A stretch of 64,000 nt of DNA from Acidimicrobiales bacterium. Its GTDB lineage: Bacteria > Actinomycetota > Acidimicrobiia > Acidimicrobiales > AC-14. Position 1 is the first letter of the stretch. Each line of letters starts with the position of its first letter. The stretch is from positions 23,157 to 87,156 of the forward strand of contig JAODBK010000073.1 in assembly GCA_025463925.1 (NCBI GenBank), in the 5' to 3' direction. Of the stretch, positions 1-10,879 are shown piece after piece. Below the pieces are notes generated by a model. That model was not told the DNA's origin, ran no database searches, and saw only the letters and a list, made by a program, of their open reading frames with translations. A program made the position numbers and the translations under genes.

Positions 1-760
1 TCCAGCTCCGGTAGTTGCGAAGCCGGTCGTCGATCGACTGGTCGGACGCGACGGTGTTGAAGATGAAGGTGCGGGTGGCCAACCCCGTTCCTCGCAACGC
101 CGCGGTGACCGCCTGCCCGGCGCGTTGGCGCTTGGCCCGGTCACCGTCGTGCAGGACCGACAGCGCGGTCTCGAGGCTGACCGTGTCGCCGTCGAGCTCG
201 ACGTCGATCGTGTCGGTGACCTCGGTGAACAACCGGGCCCACGCCGACCGGCCGGTCACCGACTTCTCGGCCATCACCTTCTCTTCGGGCTCGCTGAGCA
301 GATGCGGCCGGAAGCGGCGCGCCGATTCGAGCCAGTGCCGCCGGTCGGCCAGCGCCGGGTCGGCCAGCACCTCGGCGACATGATCGTCGGGCGCGTTGGC
401 CCACTCGAGGCCGAAGAAGAGGAGATCGGTGCCGATCGCCGTGCCCCGCTCCTCGACCTTCTGCAGGAGCGCGCCTCGCGCCGGGTCGCGGGTGTCGGTG
501 CAGTAGTGGAGGAACGCGAACGTGGCGACCTTGCCGATCTGCTCCTCGATGCCCTCGAGCTCGGCGATCGCCGCCGCCAGGTCGTCGGCCGCCAGTTCGG
601 CGACCCGGCCGCGGTAGCGCTCGGCGAAGGCCTTGGCCCGTTCGCCGGCGGTGGTGAGATCGGCCTCGAGCGCCGGATCGTCCGGCCCCACGTAGAGCGG
701 GGTGAGGTCCCAGCGGACGCCTTCGGCGCCGGAGGCGGGCGCCGCGTCGGTGACGGTCAT
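1..760 (-). CDS. Oligoendopeptidase F-like M3 zinc peptidase, N-terminal part (cut by window edge)
   Basis: This is the first 253 codons of a probable M3-family oligoendopeptidase F, a cytosolic zinc peptidase that degrades short peptides. The gene runs off the left edge, so the HExxH site lies outside the window. Reading the minus strand from the ATG at 758-760 gives an uninterrupted frame to base 1. It starts MTVTDAAPASGAEG and soon contains WDLTPLYVGPDDP, the typical W-x-L-x-x-L/I-Y opening of PepF proteins. An alpha-helical N-terminal domain follows, with segments such as EEQIGKVATFAFLHY and FNTVASDQSIDDRLRNYRSW. A TAGCGT hexamer at 768-773 lies seven bases before the ATG and looks like a leaderless -10. 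The family assignment rests on sequence character only, because the catalytic half is missing. Confidence 0.8.
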   Translation of the reverse strand, partial: MTVTDAAPASGAEGVRWDLTPLYVGPDDPALEADLTTAGERAKAFAERYRGRVAELAADDLAAAIAELEGIEEQIGKVATFAFLHYCTDTRDPARGALLQKVEERGTAIGTDLLFFGLEWANAPDDHVAEVLADPALADRRHWLESARRFRPHLLSEPEEKVMAEKSVTGRSAWARLFTEVTDTIDVELDGDTVSLETALSVLHDGDRAKRQRAGQAVTAALRGTGLATRTFIFNTVASDQSIDDRLRNYRSW

Positions 761-788
761 GCCACCGACGCTATCGCCCGATCAGGAC

Positions 789-1262
789 TTAGTCGCCGGG
801 GGTGTTGGCCTTGCCCTTGCCCTTGGAATTGCCGTGGGCCGGCGCGGTGGGTGCGGTCGGCGCGGCCGTGGCACCGGTCGTCGTCGTCGGGCAACTGGTC
901 TCGCCGTGGGCGATGGCCGAGACGTACTTGCCGTGGTTGCCGCACTCGGCGTCGTGGCTGTGGTCGTGCGCGGCCGCCGACACCGTCGCACCGTGGTTGG
1001 CCCCGGTCGTGCCGCTCGTGCCGTTGGACGGTGTGGCGGCAGTCGTCGCGTCGGTCGTCGTCGTGTCCGCCACGGTCGTCGTGGTGTCACCGGCGGTCGT
1101 CGTGGTGTCGCCGCCGATGGTCGTGGTCGTGGCATCGGTGGTCGTCGGGCCGGACGGAGCGGTCTGGGCGAGCGCCGCGGTGGCGCCGAGGAGGACGGTG
1201 CCGGCGATGACGATCGAGGCGAGCTGACGCGTGTGCATGTGACTAGTCATCGGCTCGATCAC
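789..1262 (-). CDS. Secreted Thr-rich low-complexity protein
   Basis: This is a small exported protein of unknown function. The start is ambiguous: GTG at 1262, ATG at 1250 and ATG at 1238 are all in frame. The last gives MHTRQLASIVIAGTVLLGAT, a clean signal peptide with likely cleavage at ALA-QT. The mature part begins with about 45 residues dominated by TTTT and GDTTTT repeats. A His/Cys-containing stretch follows (HDHSHDAECGNHGKYVSAIAHG), then a Pro/Ala/Thr and GNSKGKGKAN tail. The Thr repeats resemble flexible, possibly O-glycosylated wall linkers, which is an inference. The His cluster could bind metal. It lies just downstream of thiC on the same strand but shows no functional link to thiamine. 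Confidence 0.7.
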   Translation of the reverse strand: MIEPMTSHMHTRQLASIVIAGTVLLGATAALAQTAPSGPTTTDATTTTIGGDTTTTAGDTTTTVADTTTTDATTAATPSNGTSGTTGANHGATVSAAAHDHSHDAECGNHGKYVSAIAHGETSCPTTTTGATAAPTAPTAPAHGNSKGKGKANTPGD

Positions 1263-1283
1263 GAGCCGGCTTGAGGGCGGTGC

Positions 1284-3060
<1,777 letters not shown>

Positions 3061-3117
3061 CGTACGCCGGAGCTTACGCCCCCGCCCCGGAACCGGGGGC
3101 CGGTACCGTGGCCGGCC

Positions 3118-3495
3118 ATGCTCGGCACCGTTGCCGCCGTCGCGCTCGCGGCGGTGTTCGTGTGGGCCGCGGTCGCCAAACTGCGGGCGCCGGTCGCGAC
3201 GGCGCAGGCCTTCCGAGCCATGCGGATCCGCCATTCGGGGCTGGCGGCCCGGGCCGTACCGGTCAGCGAGCTGGCGGTCGCGGCCGCGCTGGTGGCGTCA
3301 CCCCGCGGCGGCGGCATCGTCGCCCTCGTCGCGTTGGCCGCGATGAGCACGGTGCTCGTCGTCGTCATCCGCGGTGGGCGGCCGGTCCCGTGCGCGTGCT
3401 TCGGCGCCACTCGCATCCGGCCCACAGGAACCGGCGACCTCGTTCGCAATGTCGCGCTGATGGCGCTCGCGGTGGTCGCGATCGTCGTTTCCTGA
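3118..3495 (+). CDS. MauE/DoxX-like small integral membrane protein
   Basis: This 125-residue protein has about four hydrophobic helices: [20 protein letters not shown], a second around [11 protein letters not shown], a third around [17 protein letters not shown], and a C-terminal [16 protein letters not shown]. The short [13 protein letters not shown] segment matches the CxCFG turn of MauE-type DoxX-like membrane proteins. Those proteins are linked to redox or disulfide handling in the envelope. The ATG at 3118 follows a TACCGT hexamer at 3104-3109 by eight bases, so the mRNA is probably leaderless. The open frame continues upstream to 2905, but that part overlaps the antisense of the thiC riboswitch and is not convincing. 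The exact role is unknown; the family call is moderate. Confidence 0.75.
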   Translation: MLGTVAAVALAAVFVWAAVAKLRAPVATAQAFRAMRIRHSGLAARAVPVSELAVAAALVASPRGGGIVALVALAAMSTVLVVVIRGGRPVPCACFGATRIRPTGTGDLVRNVALMALAVVAIVVS

Positions 3496-3546
3496 CACCC
3501 ACGTCATCCGCGAGATGGCGCGGGCAACTGGGTACCTTCGCTGGTG

Positions 3547-4461
3547 ATGGCACAACGCCGCGGGGGACGCGACGTGCGTATGGTCGACGGCTCGGTCGTC
3601 ATCGACGGTCGGCGATGGCGCTATTCCGTCTCCGACAATCTCGAAGCCACGACGTGGGCGCTGAACGTGCACGGCTTCTTCGCGGGCGGCGGCGTGTACT
3701 GGCGGGAGAGCACGCGGTTGGCCGGCCGCCTCGGGCTCCGCGTCATCAACCCCAGCCTGCCCGGCTTCGGCGGCAGCGACCCGCTGCCGTGGGAGGAGGT
3801 GCGCATGGGCGTGATGGCCGACGGCCTTGCTCAGCTGCTCGACCACCTCGGCGCGCCCGCGGCGATCGTCCTCGGCCACTCGATGGGCGGCGCCACCGCG
3901 ATGCAGTTCGCCCACGACTTCCCCGACCGGACGCTCGGCGTGATCTATCGCGACGGCGTCGCCACCGACTCGTGGAAGGAGCGCACCGGGTTGGCGTCGG
4001 TGCTGTTCAAGCCGTTCATCCCCGATCTCGGCCAGGCCATCGACATGCTGACCGCCTTCGCCACCGACCTGCCCGACCTGGCGTGGTCACGGCTGACGAG
4101 CATGGCCGCGACCGCGGCGCCCGACATCCGGCTGAATGCCCGCTCGATCAGGAACACCATGCCGGTCGGGGCGATGCTGTACGCCTGCGACTTCACGCCG
4201 ATCGTCGAGGCGGTCGCCCGCCGCGGCGACATTCCCATCCTGCCGATGTGGGGCCGGTACGACCGCATCGTGCCGGCGCGCACGGGGCGGGAGTTCGGCC
4301 AGCTCGTGGGCGAAGACGTCTGCTGGGTGCTCGGCCAGCACAGTTGGATGATCCCGAGGCCGGCGACCCAGCTGAACGTGTTGCGCCACACCGACGCCGG
4401 TCAGCGCTTCATGGACCGCGTCGGCGAGCGGGCCCGGATGCTGGACGGACTGGCCGCGTAG
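3547..4461 (+). CDS. Alpha/beta-hydrolase fold protein
   Basis: This is a roughly 304-residue soluble alpha/beta-hydrolase. The nucleophile elbow GHSMGG carries the catalytic Ser. [10 protein letters not shown] supplies the acid and GQHSWMI the His, so the triad is complete and correctly spaced. [13 protein letters not shown] forms the oxyanion-hole loop after strand 3, and [12 protein letters not shown] is typical of epoxide hydrolase/lactonase-like members. The substrate cannot be read from the sequence. Either the GTG at 3544 or the ATG at 3547 can start translation; a TACCTT hexamer at 3533-3538 is five or eight bases upstream, again a leaderless layout. The hemE operon begins 20 bases downstream with its own promoter, so a shared function is not implied. 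Confidence 0.85.
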   Translation: MAQRRGGRDVRMVDGSVVIDGRRWRYSVSDNLEATTWALNVHGFFAGGGVYWRESTRLAGRLGLRVINPSLPGFGGSDPLPWEEVRMGVMADGLAQLLDHLGAPAAIVLGHSMGGATAMQFAHDFPDRTLGVIYRDGVATDSWKERTGLASVLFKPFIPDLGQAIDMLTAFATDLPDLAWSRLTSMAATAAPDIRLNARSIRNTMPVGAMLYACDFTPIVEAVARRGDIPILPMWGRYDRIVPARTGREFGQLVGEDVCWVLGQHSWMIPRPATQLNVLRHTDAGQRFMDRVGERARMLDGLAA

Positions 4462-4481
4462 CTGCCAGTACCGTTTCGGGC

Positions 4482-5525
4482 GTGCCTCCCGCCGTCCGCG
4501 ACCGCTTCGCCGACGCGCCGTTCCTGCGCGCCTGCCGCGGCGAAGCGGCGGCCCACAAGCCGGTGTGGTTCATGCGGCAGGCCGGGCGGGCGCTGCCCGA
4601 GTACCGGGCCCTGCGCGAGAAGGCCGGCATGTTCGAGATGATCCGCACGCCCGAGCTGGCGGTCGAGGCAACGCTGCAGCCGGTCCGGCGCTACGGCGTC
4701 GACGCCGCCATCCTCTTCTCCGACATCGTCGTGCCGGTCGAGGCCATCGGCATCCGGATCGAGTTGAAGCCCGGCGTGGGCCCGGTGATCGATCAGCCAT
4801 TCCGCACCGCGGCCGACGTCGAGCGACTGCGACCGATCGAACCCGAGGCCGACATCCCGTATGTGATCGAGACGGTCCGCGCGTTGGTCGGCGAGCTCGA
4901 CGTGCCGCTCATCGGGTTCGCCGGCGCTCCCTTCACCGTCGCGAGCTACCTCGTCGAAGGCGGCCCGTCGCGCGACCACGCCCGCACCAAGGCGCTGATG
5001 CACGAGGATCCGGCGACGTGGCACGCGCTGGTCGACGCGCTGGCCGACATGGCGCTGGCGACGTTGCGGGCCCAGGTCGAGGCTGGTGCATCGGCGATCC
5101 AGCTGTTCGACTCGTGGGCCGGCGCGCTCAACCCCGACGACTACCGCCAGCACGTGCTGCCGGCGTCGTCGCGCATCTTCGCCGGGCTGGCCGACCTCGG
5201 CGTGCCGCGCATCCACTTCGGCGTCGCGACCGGCGAGCTCCTGCCGTTGCTGGCGGAGGCGGGGGCCGACGTCGTCGGCGTCGACTGGCGCGTGCCGTTG
5301 CGGGCGGCGCGCTCGCGGGTGCCGGCCGGCGTGGCGTTGCAGGGCAACCTCGACCCGGCGATCTGTCTTGCCGACTGGCCGGTGGTCGAGGCCGAGGCCC
5401 GCAAGGTGCTGGCGTCGAACGGCGAGCACCCGGGGCACGTCTTCAACCTCGGCCACGGCGTGCTGCCCGACACCGATCCCGACACGCTGGCCCGCCTGGT
5501 CGAGCTGGTGCACTCGTCGCCGTGA
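4482..5525 (+). CDS. hemE: Uroporphyrinogen III decarboxylase
   Basis: HemE decarboxylates the four acetate side chains of uroporphyrinogen III to give coproporphyrinogen III, the last step shared by all haem routes. The 347-residue protein has the invariant N-terminal [16 protein letters not shown], the [13 protein letters not shown] signature, [10 protein letters not shown] and a C-terminal FNLGHGV. The GTG at 4482 gives VPPAVRDRF, and the conserved core starts about 25 residues later. A TACCGT hexamer at 4469-4474 is seven bases before the GTG. The frame is open far upstream (to 1377), but that part is antisense to thiC and is not coding. The stop overlaps the GTG of hemH, so the haem genes are translationally coupled. 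Confidence 0.97.
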   Translation: MPPAVRDRFADAPFLRACRGEAAAHKPVWFMRQAGRALPEYRALREKAGMFEMIRTPELAVEATLQPVRRYGVDAAILFSDIVVPVEAIGIRIELKPGVGPVIDQPFRTAADVERLRPIEPEADIPYVIETVRALVGELDVPLIGFAGAPFTVASYLVEGGPSRDHARTKALMHEDPATWHALVDALADMALATLRAQVEAGASAIQLFDSWAGALNPDDYRQHVLPASSRIFAGLADLGVPRIHFGVATGELLPLLAEAGADVVGVDWRVPLRAARSRVPAGVALQGNLDPAICLADWPVVEAEARKVLASNGEHPGHVFNLGHGVLPDTDPDTLARLVELVHSSP

Positions 5526-6409
5526 AGGGCGTGCTGCTGATGGCGTACGGCACGCCGGCCGGGCCCGGCGAGGTCGAGGCGTACTACACCGACATCCGAC
5601 GTGGCCGGCCACCGACGCCGGAGCAGCTGGCCGACCTGCGACGCCGCTACGACGCCATCGGTGGCGTCTCGCCGCTCCGGCAGCGGACCGAGGCGCAGGC
5701 GGCGGCCCTGTCGAGCGCGCTCGGCCCGGGCTGGCGCGTCGCCCTCGGCATGAAGCACGCCGCCCCGTCCATCGCCGACGGGGTCGCGGCGCTCGGCGCC
5801 GCCGGGGTGACGTCGGCGGTCGGGCTCGTGCTGGCGCCGCACTACTCGGCGCTGTCCATCGGCGAGTACGTCGAGCGGGCGGCAAAGGCGGCCGGCGAGC
5901 TCGGGCTGGCGGTCACGTTCGTCGAGTCGTGGCACCTCGCGCCGGGCTACGTCGAGCTGCTGGCCTCGCGGGTGCGCGACGGGCTGGCCTCGCTCCCCCG
6001 GGGCAGTCACGTCGTCGTGACCGCCCACTCGCTGCCGGCGCGGATCCTCGACACCGGCGACCCGTACCCGGTCCAACTGCGAGAGACGGCGACCGCGATC
6101 GCCGAGCTGGCCGGTGTCGGCGCCGGCCAATGGTCGGTGGCGTGGCAGAGCGCCGGCCGCACGCCGGAGCCGTGGCTCGGGCCCGACATCCTCGACGTCG
6201 TCGATCACCTCGCGGCCGAGGGCGCGCCCGGTGTGCTCATCTGCCCGGCTGGGTTCGTCAGCGACCACCTCGAGGTGCAGTACGACCTCGACGTCGACGC
6301 CGCGCGCGTCGCCCGCGACCGCGGCATCGCGTTCGCCCGCACCGCGATGCCGAACGACGACCCGGCCTTCATCGAGACGCTCGCGGCGGAGATCAGGCGT
6401 GCCGGCTGA
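5522..6409 (+). CDS. hemH: Coproporphyrin III ferrochelatase (CpfC/HemH)
   Basis: This enzyme inserts Fe2+ into the porphyrin ring. In actinobacteria the substrate is coproporphyrin III rather than protoporphyrin IX. The window supports this reading because a ChdC/HemQ coproheme decarboxylase gene lies at 50785-51465. The 295-residue protein has VLLMAYGTP at the N-terminus, the catalytic His in [33 protein letters not shown] and the C-terminal [17 protein letters not shown] with the conserved acidic residue. It starts at the GTG overlapping the hemE stop (GTGA). Its 3' end overlaps the next start by about 11 bases, making a tight three-gene operon. Confidence 0.95.
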   Translation: MKGVLLMAYGTPAGPGEVEAYYTDIRRGRPPTPEQLADLRRRYDAIGGVSPLRQRTEAQAAALSSALGPGWRVALGMKHAAPSIADGVAALGAAGVTSAVGLVLAPHYSALSIGEYVERAAKAAGELGLAVTFVESWHLAPGYVELLASRVRDGLASLPRGSHVVVTAHSLPARILDTGDPYPVQLRETATAIAELAGVGAGQWSVAWQSAGRTPEPWLGPDILDVVDHLAAEGAPGVLICPAGFVSDHLEVQYDLDVDAARVARDRGIAFARTAMPNDDPAFIETLAAEIRRAG

Positions 6410-7814
6410 CGACGACCGGCCGCTCGTCATCGTCGTCGGCGCCGGCATCACCGGCCTGGCCACCGCGTGGCACCTCCAACGGTCGGGCGCGGTGCGAGTG
6501 GTCGTGGTCGAAGGGTCCGATCGGGTCGGCGGCAAGTTGTCGACGGCATCGATCGCGGGGGTCGAGGTCGACAGCGGGGCCGATTGCTTCCTGGCGCGCG
6601 TCCCGTGGATGACCGCGCTCTGCCTCGACGTCGGCATCAACGACCTCACGTCGCCCGCCACCGGCACCGCGTACGTCTGGTCGGGCCACCGCCTGCGCCG
6701 CCTCCCGGAGGGGCTGGTGCTCGGCGTGCCCACGAGCGCGACGGCGCTGGCCCGGTCGCGGCTCCTCTCGCCGGGCGCCTCGCTGCGGGCCGCCATGGAT
6801 CTGGTGACAAGGGCGGCGGCGGTCGACGGGCCCGACCCGTCGGTCGGCGCCGTGGTTGCCGACCGGCTCGGACGGCGCGCCCTCCAGCAGGTCGTCGAAC
6901 CGCTGCTCGGCGGCATCCACGCCGGCATGGCCGACCGCCTGAGCCTGCGCGAAGTCGCGCCGCTGGTCGCCGACGCCGCCGCCGGGCATCGCAGCCTGAT
7001 CCGTGGGCTGCGCGCCCAGCGGAAGGCGACGACGCCGGCCGGGGGACCGGTGTTCCTCGCGCCGGTCGGCGGGATGGGCCGCCTCGTCGACCGGCTGCAC
7101 GAGCACCTCCTCGCCGACGGTGCCGAGATCCGCACCGGCACCGTCGTCGAGAAGCTGACGCCGGCGGCGGGCGGGCGGACCAGTGTCTTCCCGACGGGAC
7201 TCTTCGCCGATCACGTCGTGCTGACGACGCCGGCGTTCGCGGCGGCCCAGCTGGTGCGGCCGCACACCACCGGCAGCGCCGACGCCCTCGACGGCATCGC
7301 CTACGCGTCGCTCGCGATGGTGTTGCTGGCGTACCCGACGGGCGACGCGCCACTGCCCGCCGGAAGCGGCTTCCTCGTCCCCCGCACCGCCGGTCGACTG
7401 CTGACCGCGGCGTCGTTCCTCACCAACAAGTGGCCGGGTACCGGGCCACCCGGTCATGTCGTGGTGCGCTGCTCGATCGGCCACATCGCCGACGACCGCG
7501 GCGTGACGATGGCGGACGCCGCCCTGGTCGACGGCGCGCACGCAGAGCTCGTGGAGGCGTTGCACCTGCGCAGTGGTGTGCGCCCGGCGGATGCCGTGGT
7601 CGTGCGCTGGCCCCGCGCGTTCCCGCAGTACGAGCCAGGCCACCGGACGCGAGTCGAGCGGGCCCGGAACTTCCTCCACGCCGAGCTGCCCGACGTGTCA
7701 CTCGCGGGCGCCGCCTACGACGGACTCGGCCTGGCCGCCTGCGCCCGGCAGGGCGAAGAGGCGGCCACCCAGACGCTGCAGAAGCTGGGCCTCGAGGAGG
7801 GAAACCGGGAGTAG
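6399..7814 (+). CDS. hemY: Coproporphyrinogen III oxidase (CgoX/HemY-type flavoprotein)
   Basis: This FAD-dependent oxidase converts coproporphyrinogen III to coproporphyrin III in the coproporphyrin-dependent pathway. The N-terminal IVVGAGITGLATAWHL is the dinucleotide-binding GxGxxG fold, followed by VVVEGSDRVGGKL. FLAPVGGMGRLVDRLHEHL is the amine-oxidase/protoporphyrinogen-oxidase central motif. The C-terminal SLAGAAYDGLGLAACARQGEEAA is the usual FAD-contact end. At 471 residues its length is normal for HemY. The GTG at 6399 is inside the hemH reading frame and gives [16 protein letters not shown]; no better start is available. It is the last gene of the hemE-hemH-hemY operon and ends in a strong stem-loop. 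Confidence 0.93.
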   Translation: MPADDDRPLVIVVGAGITGLATAWHLQRSGAVRVVVVEGSDRVGGKLSTASIAGVEVDSGADCFLARVPWMTALCLDVGINDLTSPATGTAYVWSGHRLRRLPEGLVLGVPTSATALARSRLLSPGASLRAAMDLVTRAAAVDGPDPSVGAVVADRLGRRALQQVVEPLLGGIHAGMADRLSLREVAPLVADAAAGHRSLIRGLRAQRKATTPAGGPVFLAPVGGMGRLVDRLHEHLLADGAEIRTGTVVEKLTPAAGGRTSVFPTGLFADHVVLTTPAFAAAQLVRPHTTGSADALDGIAYASLAMVLLAYPTGDAPLPAGSGFLVPRTAGRLLTAASFLTNKWPGTGPPGHVVVRCSIGHIADDRGVTMADAALVDGAHAELVEALHLRSGVRPADAVVVRWPRAFPQYEPGHRTRVERARNFLHAELPDVSLAGAAYDGLGLAACARQGEEAATQTLQKLGLEEGNRE

Positions 7815-7832
7815 TTCCCGGTCTCCCTCCTC
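7794..7832. terminator. Stem-loop at the convergent end of hemY and a DUF4383-like gene
   Basis: The 17-base arm 7794-7810 pairs with 7816-7832, leaving a 5-base loop that contains part of the hemY stop codon. There is one A-C mismatch. The position between two convergent genes suggests a bidirectional transcript end. No T-tract follows on either strand, so it would be a non-canonical terminator or an mRNA-stabilising stem. Confidence 0.65.
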
Positions 7833-7842
7833 GGCGTAGTCG

Positions 7843-8334
7843 TCAGTGCGTGTACACCTCGCGGTGGCGACGTTCGGCGACACGGTCACTGCCGAACACC
7901 ACTGGTGCTGCCATCGCGGCCAGCACGGAAACCGCGCCGGTGACGACATACAGCCAGCCGTTGCCGGCGGTCACGCCGAGGGTCCGGTGGAACGACGACG
8001 GCTGGATCACGACGATGATGCCGAAGCCGAGGGCGGCGACGCCCAGGAAGGACATCAGGCCGCGCAGACCGCCGGGCACCGCGCCCGCGGCCAGCATCAG
8101 GAGGCCGTAGGCGAGCTCGCCGAGGCCGAGCCACGTCGTGTGCTGCCACCCGCCGACCTGGGTCATGCGAGTCATGTTGTCGGTGTGGATGCCGGTCCTC
8201 GCGAGAGCCACGCCACCCAGCACGATGAAGAAGATGCCGATGGCCAGGGCAACGAACTGCGCCGGGCTCCACGGGGCGCGGGCGACACGCCGGCTGACGA
8301 CCTCGCCCTCCGCCAGTCGATCACGCTCGATCAT
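7843..8334 (-). CDS. Small four-helix membrane protein (DUF4383-like)
   Basis: This is a 163-residue integral membrane protein. After a polar N-terminus it has four hydrophobic spans: PAQFVALAIGIFFIVLGGVA, LGELAYGLLMLAAGAV, RGLMSFLGVAALGFGIIVVI and WLYVVTGAVSVLAAMAAPVV. The layout and the PAQ...GxxFxxLGxxA opening resemble DUF4383 proteins common in actinobacteria; their function is unknown. The ATG at 8334 has a good ribosome-binding site, AAGGAG, eight bases upstream on the minus strand. It converges on the hemY operon and diverges from the aldehyde dehydrogenase. No partner or regulator is apparent. Confidence 0.75.
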   Translation of the reverse strand: MIERDRLAEGEVVSRRVARAPWSPAQFVALAIGIFFIVLGGVALARTGIHTDNMTRMTQVGGWQHTTWLGLGELAYGLLMLAAGAVPGGLRGLMSFLGVAALGFGIIVVIQPSSFHRTLGVTAGNGWLYVVTGAVSVLAAMAAPVVFGSDRVAERRHREVYTH

Positions 8335-8447
8335 GGATTTCGCTCCTTGTTCAGGAGACCGGCAGACAATGAACGTGCCAGTCCCGTTGCGCGAAGGTTT
8401 GCCACCCGACTCAGTTCGGCAAACCTCCTACGGGGAAAGGTCCCGGC

Positions 8448-9902
8448 ATGTCCGATTCGCTTTCTCTCTCGCTGAATCGACCGGTCCGCATCGACGGGAA
8501 ACCGGTCGACCAGAACGAATGGCGCGATGTGCATTCGCCCTACGACGGAAGGGTCGTCGGGCGGGTGCCGGTCTGCACCGCGGCCGACGTCGACCGCGCC
8601 GTCGCGGCGGCGTCGCGCGCGCTCGACGAACCGTTGCCGGCGTGGCGGCGGGCCGAGATCCTCGACACCTGCGCCCGCCGACTGCGCGACCGCGTCGACG
8701 ATTTCGCGCGCACGATCGCGACCGAGGCGGCGAAGCCGTTGAAGACGGCACGCATCGAAGCCGAGCGCGCCGTGAGCACCTTCACGTTCGCCGCGGTGGA
8801 GGCGCGCCGGCTGGCCGGCGAGATGGTGCCGATGGACGCGGCCGACGTCGGCGAGGGCAAGGTGGCCTTCACGTTGCGTGTGCCGGTCGGTGTCGTGGGC
8901 GCCATCAGCCCGTTCAACTTCCCGCTGAACCTCGTCGCCCACAAAGTCGCGCCGGCGATCGCCGCCGGCTGCCCGGTGGTGCTCAAGCCGGCGGGTCAGA
9001 CGCCGCTGTCGGCAATCGCGCTGGCCGACGTGCTGCTCGATGAGTGCGGCCTCCCGCCGGAGTGGCTGCACGTCGTCACCGGCAGCGGTGGCGAGGTCGG
9101 CGAGGCGCTCGTCACCCACCCCGGCGTCGCGTACATCAGCTTCACCGGCTCGGCCGAGGTCGGTTGGGGCATCGCCGCCAAGGCGCCGAAGAAGAAGGTG
9201 CGGCTCGAGCTCGGCAACTCCACCCCGGTGATCATCGAGGCCGACGGCGACTGGCAGACCGCCGCCAGCAAGATCGCGGTCGCCGGGTTCAGCCACGCCG
9301 GCCAGTCGTGCATCTCGACGCAACGGGTGTACGTGCACGCCGACATCGCCGAGGACTTCATCGTCGCGCTGGTCGAGCAGGTCGAGGACTTGAAGGTCGG
9401 CGATCCGATGAATCCCGACACCGACGTCTCGGCACTCATCACCGAGGGCGACCGCGATCGCGTGAAGGCGTGGATCGACGAGGCGTGGCACGCCGGCGCG
9501 CGCGTCCTCACCGGCGGCAACATCGTCAACGGGATGCTCCAACCGACCGTGCTCGTCGACGTCCGGCCCGACATGCGGGTGGCGCGCGACGAGGTGTTCG
9601 GCCCGGTCGTCGCCGTCCAGACGCATTCGTCGCTCGACGAGGCGCTGCGACTGGCGGACGACACCCGGTACGGCCTGCAGGCCGGCATCTTCACGACCCG
9701 CATCGACAGCGCGATGGAGGCGGCCCGGCGGCTGCACTTCGGCGGCGTCATCGTGAACGAGGTGCCGACGTGGCGGGCCGATCACATGCCGTACGGCGGT
9801 GTACGCGAGAGCGGCAACACCAAGGAAGGGCCGGCGTGGGCGGTGCGGGAGATGACCGAGGAGCGGCTCGTCGTCATCCACGTCGGCAACCGCCAGCGGT
9901 AA
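8448..9902 (+). CDS. NAD(P)-dependent aldehyde dehydrogenase
   Basis: This aldehyde dehydrogenase superfamily member is 484 residues, the usual length. PFNFPLNLVAHKVAPAIAAG is the cofactor-binding segment and FTGSAEVG contributes the NAD pocket. The general-base Glu is in RLELGNSTP and the nucleophile Cys in AGQSCIS. DEVFGPV and the C-terminal PYGGVRESG are conserved. The pattern fits the lactaldehyde/succinate-semialdehyde/non-phosphorylating GAPDH side of the family, but the substrate cannot be assigned. GGGGAAAGG about eight bases before the ATG at 8448 is a plausible ribosome-binding site. The stop abuts the GTG of the ligase gene with no gap, so this gene heads the operon that carries the Ku/ligase system. 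A functional reason for that is not obvious. Confidence 0.9.
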   Translation: MSDSLSLSLNRPVRIDGKPVDQNEWRDVHSPYDGRVVGRVPVCTAADVDRAVAAASRALDEPLPAWRRAEILDTCARRLRDRVDDFARTIATEAAKPLKTARIEAERAVSTFTFAAVEARRLAGEMVPMDAADVGEGKVAFTLRVPVGVVGAISPFNFPLNLVAHKVAPAIAAGCPVVLKPAGQTPLSAIALADVLLDECGLPPEWLHVVTGSGGEVGEALVTHPGVAYISFTGSAEVGWGIAAKAPKKKVRLELGNSTPVIIEADGDWQTAASKIAVAGFSHAGQSCISTQRVYVHADIAEDFIVALVEQVEDLKVGDPMNPDTDVSALITEGDRDRVKAWIDEAWHAGARVLTGGNIVNGMLQPTVLVDVRPDMRVARDEVFGPVVAVQTHSSLDEALRLADDTRYGLQAGIFTTRIDSAMEAARRLHFGGVIVNEVPTWRADHMPYGGVRESGNTKEGPAWAVREMTEERLVVIHVGNRQR

Positions 9903-10877
9903 GTGGCCGCCAAGGTCGCCAAGGCGATCCCCCCGATGCTCGCCACACCGGCCAAGGCGATGCCGAGGGGTGACGACTGGGCGACCGAGGTGAAGTGGGA
10001 CGGCGTGCGGGTGATGGCTCGCATCGACGGCGACGACCTGATGCTGACGAGCCGCAACCTGCTGGACATCACCGGTCGCTACCCCGAGCTGGGCGGGCTC
10101 ACCGAGGCGCTGAAGGGACGCGGCGTCGTGGTGCTCGACGGCGAGGTCGTCGCGTTCGGCGAGGATGGCCGGCCCAGCTTCCAGCGGCTGCAGGAGCGCA
10201 TGCACGTGGCGTCGGCCGCGGGTGTCCGGGCCCGGATGGCGGACGTCCCGATTCTCTATGCCATCTTCGACGTGGTGGTCCTCGGCGGGAACACGTTGTT
10301 CGACCAGCCCTGGACGGCTCGCCGCGAGCTGCTGGAGTCGCTCGAGCTCAACGGCGCGTCGTGGCAGGTGCCGGCCGCGCACCTCGGGGCGGAAGCCGGC
10401 GCATCGGTGTTCGACGCCACCAAGGAGGCCGGGCTCGAGGGCGTGGTGACCAAGCGGACGAACAGCCGCTACGAGCCGGGCAAACGGTCGCGCAATTGGC
10501 TGAAGGTGAAGCACACGAGGAGCCAGGAGCTGGTGATCGGTGGCTGGGCCAGCGGCGAGGGTCGGCGAGCGGGCCGGATCGGCGCGCTCTTGATGGGCTA
10601 CTACGACGAGCACGGCGCGCTGCACTACGCCGGCAACGTCGGCACCGGTTTCACCGAGCGCATGCTCGAGGAGCTCGAAGCAACGTTCGCCCCACTGGTG
10701 CGCCCGGACCCGCCGTTCGCCGAGCCGCCGCGCCTCCCGAACGTCACGTGGCTCGACCCCAAGCTGATCGCCGAGGTCGCCTTCACGGAGTGGACCCGGG
10801 AGGGCACCATGCGCCACCCGTCGTTCAAGGGCCTGCGGGACGACAAACCCGCGGCCGAGGTAGTGCGAGAATCGTAG
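9903..10877 (+). CDS. ATP-dependent DNA ligase of end-joining type (LigD ligase module, stand-alone)
   Basis: This is a 324-residue ATP-dependent DNA ligase corresponding to the ligase module of LigD. The nucleotidyl-transferase lysine is Lys31 in EVKWDGVR. Further motifs are SRNLLDIT, VVLDGEVVAF, YAIFDVVVL, EGVVTKR and NWLKVKHTRSQELVIGGW. The C-terminal OB domain ends in KLIAEVAFTEWTREGTMRHPSFKGLRDDK, cut here into its conserved blocks EVAFTEWT and RHPSFKGLR. It lacks fused polymerase and phosphoesterase modules. The GTG start directly follows the aldehyde dehydrogenase stop, and ku begins two bases after this gene ends. It should seal Ku-bound double-strand ends in non-homologous end joining. 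Confidence 0.93.
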   Translation: MAAKVAKAIPPMLATPAKAMPRGDDWATEVKWDGVRVMARIDGDDLMLTSRNLLDITGRYPELGGLTEALKGRGVVVLDGEVVAFGEDGRPSFQRLQERMHVASAAGVRARMADVPILYAIFDVVVLGGNTLFDQPWTARRELLESLELNGASWQVPAAHLGAEAGASVFDATKEAGLEGVVTKRTNSRYEPGKRSRNWLKVKHTRSQELVIGGWASGEGRRAGRIGALLMGYYDEHGALHYAGNVGTGFTERMLEELEATFAPLVRPDPPFAEPPRLPNVTWLDPKLIAEVAFTEWTREGTMRHPSFKGLRDDKPAAEVVRES

Positions 10878-10879
10878 GC

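Noticed and set aside
955..1160. Repetitive stretch as a possible CRISPR or minisatellite
   Set aside because: The repeat is irregular and in frame, encoding Thr/Asp repeats of a secreted protein. There are no spacers or conserved repeat unit.
125..1210. Long plus-strand open frame at the left edge
   Set aside because: It is antisense to the PepF-like gene and the Thr-rich secreted protein, both of which have coherent protein features.
8331..10817. 828-codon minus-strand open frame opposite aldehyde dehydrogenase and ligase
   Set aside because: Shadow of two well-supported genes on the plus strand. The composition is His/Arg/Asp-rich and no domain is visible.
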